Below, piece after piece: positions 1-5,360 of a stretch of 13,227 nucleotides of DNA. A model generated the notes under the pieces. It saw only the letters and a program-made list of their open reading frames with translations, had not been told where the DNA came from and ran no database searches. The translations under genes and the position numbers were made by a program. This DNA is from GCA-2688105 sp964499445. Lineage in GTDB: Bacteria > Chloroflexota > Dehalococcoidia > Dehalococcoidales > GCA-2688105. The DNA lies in contig CAZCLE010000032.1 of assembly GCA_964499445.1 (NCBI GenBank), positions 1 through 13,227 on the forward strand, written 5' to 3'. The stretch's first letter is position 1. Each line of letters starts with the position of its first letter.

Positions 1-32
1 GCCCTCCAAGAGCGATGGAGGTGCATTTCTAG
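1..32 (+). CDS. 3' end of an upstream gene, probably ending in a 4Fe-4S ferredoxin domain (partial)
   Basis: Only the last nine complete codons before a TAG stop at 30-32 are in the window. In that frame they read PPRAMEVHF. The two bases before them (GC) would complete a Cys codon if the missing base is T, giving CPPRAMEVHF. A C-P-x-x-A-M-E-V ending is typical of the last cysteine of a bacterial 4Fe-4S ferredoxin module. The stop lies 3 bases before the ATG of the UPF0280 gene, and that gene's ribosome binding site (GGAGGTG, 17-23) lies inside this tail, so the two genes are almost certainly co-transcribed. Given the neighbours, the missing gene may be a COG1900/DUF39 protein with a ferredoxin tail or a separate ferredoxin. 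The call rests on very few residues. Confidence 0.45.
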   Translation, partial: PPRAMEVHF

Positions 33-35
33 CCT

Positions 36-764
36 ATGTATGAGCCCAGAACATATCGGCATTGGATTAAAGATAAAGACCTAATCTCCGTTAACGTAGC
101 CGTAAAAGAGACGGATTTATATATCCGTGCCTCAACTAACCTGAAAAGAAAAGCCCTTAAGCTGGTATTGAAATATCGCAATACTCTGGAGGGGTATATC
201 GAGCGACACCCTACCTTCCTAACCTCCCTCGGAATCTTTCCCGTTGAGGAAGACGCCCCACGTATTGTAAAGTCAATGGCCGAGTCGGCAGCAAAAGTCG
301 GGGTTGGTCCTATGGCTTCAGTGGCCGGGGCGATAGCTGAATTTGTGGGCAATGAGCTACTGGTCTTTTCCCCGGAGATAATTGTAGAAAATGGGGGCGA
401 TATTTATCTGAAGAGCTTGAAGAAAAGGCTAATCGGGATTTATGCCGGCAAATCGTCTCTAACCGGGAAGATTGGTCTGGAAATCAATAAAGAGGATACT
501 CCGCTAGGAATTTGTACCTCTTCAGGCACAGTAGGGCACTCTCTGAGTTATGGGAAGGCTGATGCGGTTATAGTGCTTTCTAAATCAGTCGCTCTGGCTG
601 ATGCGGCAGCTACGGCTATAGGCAACTTGATTAAGCAGCCGGATGACATATCGAACGGGCTCGAGTTTGCTAAGGGTATTGATGAGTTGCTGGGGGTGAT
701 AATTATTGAAGATGACAAAATAGGACTCTGGGGTGAGGTGAAAATCTGTCAGATGTCGGTATAA
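36..764 (+). CDS. UPF0280 family protein (COG2122, ApbE-like), probable homocysteine biosynthesis factor
   Basis: This 242-residue protein has the UPF0280/COG2122 layout, an ApbE-related fold. Visible blocks are GPMASVAGAIAEFVG at residues 91-105, ENGGDIYL at 118-125, CTSSGTVGHS at 160-169 and a GKADAVIVLS block from 173 leading into a small-residue-rich Ala stretch. Length is normal for the family. The ATG at 36 has GGAGGTG at 17-23, 12 bases upstream, inside the tail of the preceding gene. Members are known from genetics in methanogens and sulfate reducers to take part, with COG1900 and NIL/ferredoxin proteins, in making homocysteine from aspartate semialdehyde with a sulfide-derived sulfur; the exact chemistry of the COG2122 member is unsettled. 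The NIL-domain gene two places downstream and the ferredoxin-like tail upstream support this role. No signal peptide or membrane segment is evident, so it should be cytoplasmic. Confidence 0.85.
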   Translation: MYEPRTYRHWIKDKDLISVNVAVKETDLYIRASTNLKRKALKLVLKYRNTLEGYIERHPTFLTSLGIFPVEEDAPRIVKSMAESAAKVGVGPMASVAGAIAEFVGNELLVFSPEIIVENGGDIYLKSLKKRLIGIYAGKSSLTGKIGLEINKEDTPLGICTSSGTVGHSLSYGKADAVIVLSKSVALADAAATAIGNLIKQPDDISNGLEFAKGIDELLGVIIIEDDKIGLWGEVKICQMSV

Positions 765-819
765 TGCCGGCAGGTCTTCTACGTTGCCCTTGAATAATAT
801 GTCCTATGGAGATAAGACG

Positions 820-1230
820 GTGAACATAGAGGAAGAAATTTTAAACTCCGGTAGAATCGTTGCCGTAGTCGGGCTTTCCCTGGACCCCGAACGTCCCAGC
901 TATAAGGTAGCCAGCTACCTTAAGAAGCAGGGTTATAAAATAATCCCGGTAAACCCCAAGGCAAGGGAAATATTGGGAGAGGTTTGTTATCATGAGCTGG
1001 CTTCTATCCCTGAGTTGGTAGATGTGGTTGTCATCTTCCGCCGCTCTGACGAGGTGCCGGGTATTGTAGAAGAGGCAATTAAAATAAGGGCTAAGGCAGT
1101 ATGGATGCAGGAAGGGGTGACAAACAATGAGGCAGCAGCTCGGGCTAAGGAATCAGGGCTCCTGGTAGTTATGGACAGGTGTATGCGCAAGGAGCATATG
1201 AAACTACAGAGTAGCGGAAACAAGCGGTGA
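820..1230 (+). CDS. CoA-binding domain protein (YccU-like, CoA_binding_2)
   Basis: A small single-domain Rossmann protein of the CoA_binding_2 type, related to the CoA-binding domain of succinyl-CoA synthetase alpha subunits. From the GTG at 820 it has 136 residues: nucleotide-binding strand VAVVGLS at 14-20, IIPVNP at 41-46, WMQEGV at 95-100 and the C-terminal VMDRCMRKEH at 117-126, all family signatures. The reading frame is open back to a TTG at 784 and an ATG at 799. I prefer GTG 820 because GGAGA at 808-812 sits 7 bases upstream and the protein then begins just before the first strand, as in relatives; neither 784 nor 799 has a clear ribosome binding site. The biochemical role of stand-alone members is unknown. 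Its position between the UPF0280 and NIL genes suggests co-transcription with the sulfur-amino-acid genes, which is inference. Confidence 0.85.
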   Translation: MNIEEEILNSGRIVAVVGLSLDPERPSYKVASYLKKQGYKIIPVNPKAREILGEVCYHELASIPELVDVVVIFRRSDEVPGIVEEAIKIRAKAVWMQEGVTNNEAAARAKESGLLVVMDRCMRKEHMKLQSSGNKR

Positions 1231-1280
1231 TAGCTTAGTTCATTGATAATAATATAGAGGGATAACAAAAGGAGAGCAGA

Positions 1281-1514
1281 ATGGCAAAACGGCGGGTAAT
1301 GCTCACCTTCTCCACCGAACTACTTGTGGAACCAATTACCCATAACCTTGGTCAGCAATTTAACCTGGTAACCAATATTCGCCGGGCTGAGGTGACCGAG
1401 GATAGAGGCTGGTTAGTATTGGAACTTGAGGGTAAGGACAAGGATATTGAAGATGGAATTAGTTGGGCAATCTCTAAAGGGGTGCGGGTTGACCCGGTTA
1501 GTAACGAGTACTAG
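1281..1514 (+). CDS. Stand-alone NIL-domain protein
   Basis: A 77-residue protein consisting of one NIL domain, the small ferredoxin-like fold also found at the C-terminus of methionine ABC transporter ATPases (MetN) and fused to 4Fe-4S domains in anaerobes. The first strand is VMLTFSTELLVEPITHNL (6-23) and the domain ends with a GVRVDP segment near 68-73. It contains no cysteine, so unlike the NIL/ferredoxin fusions it cannot bind a cluster itself. AGGAG at 1270-1274 lies 6 bases before the ATG. It is the last plus-strand gene of the block; tgt converges on it with a 46-base gap in which I see no clear terminator hairpin. Its likely role is as a partner of the upstream UPF0280 and ferredoxin-type proteins in homocysteine synthesis. 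Domain identity is good; function is inferred from context. Confidence 0.8.
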   Translation: MAKRRVMLTFSTELLVEPITHNLGQQFNLVTNIRRAEVTEDRGWLVLELEGKDKDIEDGISWAISKGVRVDPVSNEY

Positions 1515-1560
1515 TTAAAGATTACTATCCCCTTCAATCTGCTCTCATAAACGACCTGGA

Positions 1561-2748
1561 TTATTCACTCCGATTCTGCGATTTTAACCACTTTTGTTTT
1601 TGATTAAGCCGCATCTGCTCATCGGTAGGTTTATAACCTGCCAGGAAACTATCTTTGAAAGAGCTAAAGGCGCCATTCAGGATAGCGCTCCTGGCTTTAC
1701 CCATCAGGTTATTAATGAAATTCAGGTTATGAATAGTGGCTAACCGGTAGGCTAATAGCTCATTGCAATTAAAAAGGTGATGGAGATAAGCCGCTGAGAA
1801 AGTGCGACAGGTATAGCAACCGCAATCGGGGTCAACAGGTTGTTCCACCTGTCTATAGGCGGCATTTCTAATATTATGTCTGCCCTGTCCGGTAAAAACG
1901 GCACCATTTCGGGCTACGCGTGTAGGCAGGGCGCTGTCAAATATATCAATCCCCCTGGCTATTCCCTCTATAATATCCTCGGGAGAGCCTACCCCCATAA
2001 GGTATCGCGGCTTGTCCTCCGGTAATAAAGTCACCGTTTCTTCGGTTATGTCGAAAGTTACCTTTTTAGTTTCTCCAATGCTCAAGCCGCCGATAGCATA
2101 ACCGGCGAAGCCCAGCGAGGTGAGGTACTCGGCTGACTGATGCCGAAGGTGGGGGAAGATGCCCCCCTGCACAATAGCATATAGAGCCTGGTCATTACGC
2201 CTTTGAGCTTTTTGGCACCTCTCCGCCCACCGATGGGTTCTATCCATTGCCCTCCGCACTTTATCAAAGCTATCATCGTGGGACGGGCACTCATCCAGGA
2301 CCATAATAATGTCGGCACCGAGAGCCTCTTGAAACTGAATGGCTAGCTCAGGAGTAATAAGGTGTTGGCTTCCATCAATATGGGAACGGAATGTAACCCC
2401 GTCATCGCTGACCCGGCGTAGCCGGGCTAAGCTAAAAATCTGGTAGCCGCCACTATCAGTGAGAATAGCCCTGTCCCAAGCCATGAATTTATGTAAACCT
2501 CCCATTTTTTCAATTACGTCAATGCCTGGTCTGAGATAAAGGTGGTAGGTATTAGCCAGTATCATCCGAATCCCGATATCTCTTAGCTCCTCAGGAACCA
2601 GCGTTTTAACTGCCCCCTGGCTGCCTACCGGGAGAAATACCGGCGTAGCTACCAGTCCATGTGGCGTCTTGAGTTCCCCAGCCCGAGCCTTACTATCAGG
2701 GCAGGTTTGTCTTAAATGAAAGCTAATGAGGTTATTTATTAACCTCAC
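1561..2748 (-). CDS. tgt: Queuine tRNA-ribosyltransferase (tRNA-guanine transglycosylase)
   Basis: Exchanges guanine 34 in the anticodon of GUN tRNAs for preQ1 (queuosine pathway), in the cytoplasm. The 395-residue protein is slightly longer than the usual ~375. Active-site motifs are complete: TDSGG with Asp98, LDEC with Asp152, VQGG at 193-196, GGLSIGE at 220-226 and the nucleophile Asp271 in FDSALPTR. The structural zinc site is C309-x-C311-x2-C314 with His340. The only plausible start is a GTG at 2746-2748 (reads GTG AGG TTA on the minus strand), because the conserved N-terminus (SFHL...) begins at residue 9 and no ATG or TTG lies nearer. A G-run immediately before the GTG is a poor ribosome binding site, and a -10-like TATAGT (ACTATA at 2761-2766) lies 12 bases upstream without a recognisable -35. 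It is the last gene of the alaS-ruvX-ClC-tgt series, 69 bases after the ClC gene. Confidence 0.95.
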   Translation of the reverse strand: MRLINNLISFHLRQTCPDSKARAGELKTPHGLVATPVFLPVGSQGAVKTLVPEELRDIGIRMILANTYHLYLRPGIDVIEKMGGLHKFMAWDRAILTDSGGYQIFSLARLRRVSDDGVTFRSHIDGSQHLITPELAIQFQEALGADIIMVLDECPSHDDSFDKVRRAMDRTHRWAERCQKAQRRNDQALYAIVQGGIFPHLRHQSAEYLTSLGFAGYAIGGLSIGETKKVTFDITEETVTLLPEDKPRYLMGVGSPEDIIEGIARGIDIFDSALPTRVARNGAVFTGQGRHNIRNAAYRQVEQPVDPDCGCYTCRTFSAAYLHHLFNCNELLAYRLATIHNLNFINNLMGKARSAILNGAFSSFKDSFLAGYKPTDEQMRLNQKQKWLKSQNRSE

Positions 2749-2817
2749 CCCCCTACTGGTACTATATTAAATCAAATCTACTAAGTGGGACTTCAATAAT
2801 CTTCGGGTATTAGTAGC

Positions 2818-4599
2818 CTAACGGTAAGGTTTATCGGCTACTGTTCTAACATAAGCTTTAATAATGTCATGCCGTCGTAGTACCCCCAGTAGGTGCTTGG
2901 GGTTGTCTCTCTCAACTACAGGAATTCGCCCTATATCCCGGGCACCGACTTTGACTAATACCTCATGTAAATATTGGTCAGGATAAGCCACTATTATGGA
3001 TTCCAATCTGGAGCAGATATCACCAACAGTTAAATCCTCAAGATTGCCTTTTGCCATGGAGGCTTCAACTTGAGTTAGGGTAACCATTCCATAAAGGCCC
3101 CCATCTTTGTCCACGACAGGAGAGCTACGGTGCTCGGTCCTGTGCAATCTAGCTACTAGGTCACCAACCGACATTGTTGTCGGAACGGTGGAGAAATTCC
3201 GTGTCATAGCTTTAGCCACGGTGGTCGTTCTCATCGGGCTGGTTTGCTCTAACCGACGAATATCTATACCCCGTCGTACTAACTTAAGTGTGTAGATAGT
3301 CTCACGGCTCAACTTCCGTGAAACAACGGTGCTGATAATCACCGTAACCATCAGTGGCAGAATTATGTTATAGTCCATAGTCATTTCAAAAAGCATGATA
3401 ATGGCTGTGATAGGAGCCCAGGCAGCTCCAGCAAATACGGCTGCCATCCCCACTAGGGTATAAGCACCTGAAGAGGCTACGTATGCCGGGAATAGCTGGT
3501 GAGCTACGGTACCAAAAGCTCCCCCAAGCATAGCCCCAATAAAGAGAGACGGGGCGAAAATACCGCCACTGCCGCCACTGCCAATAGTAAGTGAAGTCGC
3601 CACTATCTTCAGAACGAGCAGAATAACCAGAGACTGAAGGGCAATCGTACCCACTAAAGCTTGGTTAACACTCATATGGCTAACCCAGTAGACATCTCCA
3701 TAGCCCACGCCCAAGAGGTCTAAAGAGTATAATCCAATGAGACCTACTCCAATACCACCTATGGCGGGCTTAACATATTCGGGAATATGTAACGCACTAA
3801 ATAAGTCCTCGCACTTATAGAGCAGGCGCATAAAGGCGAGGCTGGCTAAACCGGCTAGGATACCGAGTATGGCATAAGGCAGTATCTCCCAGTAGCTGAC
3901 CATGCTGTAAGGCACTACTCCAAAAGAGGGCTGGTCACCCAGAAAAATATGCGAGATGAAATTGGCTACTACCGAGCTTATAACCACGAAGCCAAACCTT
4001 GGGGTAACAAATCTACCCAGGATTATCTCCATGGCAAAAAACGCCCCACCGATAGGGGCATTAAAGGTAGCCGAGATGCCACCGGCAGCCCCACAGGCTA
4101 CCAATGTTCTTACCCAGCCATCGGATAGATGGAGCCATTGCCCAATAGTTGAGCCGGCCGAAGCGCCAATCTGAACAATAGGTCCTTCTCGACCGACTGA
4201 ACCACCACTGCCGATACATATTGAAGAAGCTAGCGACTTGATTACGGCTACTCTGGGACGGATACGACCGCCTTGAACCGCCACTGCTTCCATGACCTCA
4301 GGAACACCGTGTCCCTTAGCCTCGCGAGCCCCAAAGTAGACTAGGAGACCAACGATTAACCCGCCAACCACAGGTAACAGGATGATATAATATTGCCCCA
4401 GAAAGCCTAGATAGCTGGCTCCACCGCCGAAAAATAATGATTGGAAGGAGCTAATCAGCCACCGGAAGACTATTGCGCCAAAGCCGGCAATAACCCCTAC
4501 GATAACAGCCAGGAGTAAACCAAAGGCTACCTCGTTGGAGCGGAGCCAGTCCAGAATATTAAATAGCTTGGTTTTTGGGCGTGATTGTTGAGTATCCAT
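2818..4599 (-). CDS. ClC-type chloride channel/transporter with C-terminal CBS pair
   Basis: An inner-membrane ClC anion channel or Cl-/H+ exchanger of 593 residues. The hydrophobic membrane domain covers about residues 25-430 and contains the three selectivity-filter segments: GSGGSVGREGP (130-140) with gating Glu138, GSGGIFAP (343-350), and the central Tyr410 in a YNIILP segment, equivalent to Tyr445 of E. coli ClC-ec1. Two CBS domains follow (about 464-520 and 526-585), as in nucleotide-regulated members. At the inner proton-pathway position (Glu203 of ClC-ec1), the segment reads FNAPIGGAFFAMEIILG: Glu191 aligns with Glu202 and Ile192 with Glu203, so the proton glutamate appears to be absent. 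It could be a channel or a transporter that couples differently. Fluoride-type motifs are not seen. The ATG at 4599 has no clear ribosome binding site. It lies 96 bases after ruvX on the same strand. Confidence 0.93.
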   Translation of the reverse strand: MDTQQSRPKTKLFNILDWLRSNEVAFGLLLAVIVGVIAGFGAIVFRWLISSFQSLFFGGGASYLGFLGQYYIILLPVVGGLIVGLLVYFGAREAKGHGVPEVMEAVAVQGGRIRPRVAVIKSLASSICIGSGGSVGREGPIVQIGASAGSTIGQWLHLSDGWVRTLVACGAAGGISATFNAPIGGAFFAMEIILGRFVTPRFGFVVISSVVANFISHIFLGDQPSFGVVPYSMVSYWEILPYAILGILAGLASLAFMRLLYKCEDLFSALHIPEYVKPAIGGIGVGLIGLYSLDLLGVGYGDVYWVSHMSVNQALVGTIALQSLVILLVLKIVATSLTIGSGGSGGIFAPSLFIGAMLGGAFGTVAHQLFPAYVASSGAYTLVGMAAVFAGAAWAPITAIIMLFEMTMDYNIILPLMVTVIISTVVSRKLSRETIYTLKLVRRGIDIRRLEQTSPMRTTTVAKAMTRNFSTVPTTMSVGDLVARLHRTEHRSSPVVDKDGGLYGMVTLTQVEASMAKGNLEDLTVGDICSRLESIIVAYPDQYLHEVLVKVGARDIGRIPVVERDNPKHLLGVLRRHDIIKAYVRTVADKPYR

Positions 4600-4695
4600 A
4601 GCGGTGTTGCCTAAGTCCTTAAGTGCTTAGCCCATTAACTGTGAGCCAAGAACAGCCATGCTCTAAAATTAACCTAAACCAGGCTACATAACCAG

Positions 4696-5133
4696 TTAGG
4701 TTCCTGGCTGAGGAGTCTCGTCCAGATAGCCTTGCAGGATGAGGGCGGCAGCTATAGCATCATCCCGGGCTTTTCTCCGGTTTCTTTTAGTCTCAGCCGC
4801 TCGCATCAGGCGTTTAGCTGATACTGTGGTTAAACGCTCATCCCTGAACTCTACAGGAACATTGGTATGACTGCGCAGCCCCTGGGTAAAGACTTTTACC
4901 TTCTCGGCCTGCTGACCCAAACTCCCATCCATAGAGCGGGGTAAGCCTACTATAATCTGCCCAACCTGGTGCTGGCTGACAATATCAGTAATAGCCGTGA
5001 TGTCTGTCGTTTCATCTCTGCGGTTGATAATGGTGAGCGGGCTGGCTAATAAACCCTGGGGGTCGCTGAGAGCCACCCCTATCCATTTATCGCCAATGTC
5101 AAGACCCAGGCTACGCGTTTTATTTACCTCCAA
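4696..5133 (-). CDS. ruvX: Putative pre-16S rRNA nuclease / Holliday junction resolvase-like RuvX (YqgF)
   Basis: A YqgF/RuvX nuclease of the RNase H fold, 145 residues. Family motifs are complete: LGLDIGDKWIGVALSD at 9-24 with catalytic Asp12, VGLPRSMDGSLGQQAE at 62-77, the DERLTT motif at 98-103 with Glu99, and the C-terminal DDAIAAALILQGYL with Asp125. E. coli YqgF acts in 16S rRNA 5' maturation; a Holliday-junction role has also been proposed for the family. It follows alaS on the same strand, a pairing common in bacteria. The start is awkward: the frame opens with a TTG at 5131-5133, but the only good Shine-Dalgarno (GGAGG, minus strand, 5131-5127) overlaps that codon. No ATG, GTG or TTG occurs in frame between it and the first conserved strand (ACG at 5118 and CTG at 5109 are the nearest unusual codons). 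The start is therefore uncertain by up to about 8 codons. Confidence 0.92.
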   Translation of the reverse strand: MEVNKTRSLGLDIGDKWIGVALSDPQGLLASPLTIINRRDETTDITAITDIVSQHQVGQIIVGLPRSMDGSLGQQAEKVKVFTQGLRSHTNVPVEFRDERLTTVSAKRLMRAAETKRNRRKARDDAIAAALILQGYLDETPQPGT

Positions 5134-5169
5134 ACCGTTTAAGGTTCTCTATCAACCTCACCCCCTTTA

Positions 5170-5197
5170 TCCCCCTCTCCTTCAAAGGAGAGGGGGA
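5170..5197. repeat. Perfect hairpin, 13-bp arms with 2-base loop
   Basis: Bases 5170-5182 and 5185-5197 are perfect inverted repeats (core CCCCCTCTCCTT against AAGGAGAGGGGG) around a 2-base CA centre. It lies in the 227-base alaS-ruvX spacer, 36 bases before the ruvX start in transcription order. The strong purine/pyrimidine strand bias and near-perfect symmetry look like a dispersed intergenic palindrome of the small MITE or REP class. On the transcript it would form a very stable stem but has no U-run directly after it, so it is not a textbook terminator. Confidence 0.7.
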
Positions 5198-5207
5198 GGG
5201 GTTACTT

Positions 5208-5230
5208 TTGAAGGGGTTTCACCCCTTCAA
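5208..5230. repeat. Second perfect hairpin, 10-bp arms with 3-base loop
   Basis: TTGAAGGGGT (5208-5217) and ACCCCTTCAA (5221-5230) are perfect inverted repeats with a TTC loop. It lies 10 bases from the 5170-5197 hairpin and shares its CCTTCAA/TTGAAGG core, so the two probably belong to one composite element. The position is between alaS and ruvX. It could attenuate or separate transcription of the two genes, or protect the alaS 3' end; none of this is shown by the sequence alone. Confidence 0.65.
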
Positions 5231-5263
5231 GCTTCCGGTGATATACGGTCTTGCTCAATCGGT

Positions 5264-5302
5264 AATAGCCAGCGGTAGTAAAGCTCTACTGCTCTGGCTA
5301 TT
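5264..5302. repeat. Imperfect long hairpin downstream of alaS
   Basis: AATAGCCAG (5264-5272) pairs perfectly with CTGGCTATT (5294-5302). The pairing continues inward with a 2-base bulge and one G-T pair through GGTAG against CTACT. It is 59 bases past the alaS stop in transcription order. It may be a weak transcription terminator or an RNA-stabilising structure at the alaS 3' end; there is no clear U-run on the minus-strand transcript. Confidence 0.45.
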
Positions 5303-5360
5303 TCAGAGTCCTTCTAGTAAGAGGCTACTTCACTAATCAAATTTTGCCTATCTGCGAATT

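Noticed and set aside
784..819. Longer CoA-binding protein starts at TTG 784 or ATG 799
   Set aside because: Neither has a ribosome binding site, whereas GTG 820 has GGAGA 7 bases upstream and fits the family's N-terminus. The ATG at 799 remains possible.
2741..2752. 12-base match AACCTCACCCCC at the tgt start and at 5154-5165
   Set aside because: It is short and low-complexity, without the palindrome that follows the second copy. It could be a remnant of the same repeat but cannot be supported from 12 bases.
2778..2816. CTACTAA/TTAGTAG inverted repeat just after the ClC stop codon
   Set aside because: The arms are only 7 bp with a 25-base loop, the inner pairing is poor and there is no U-run, so a terminator call is not justified.
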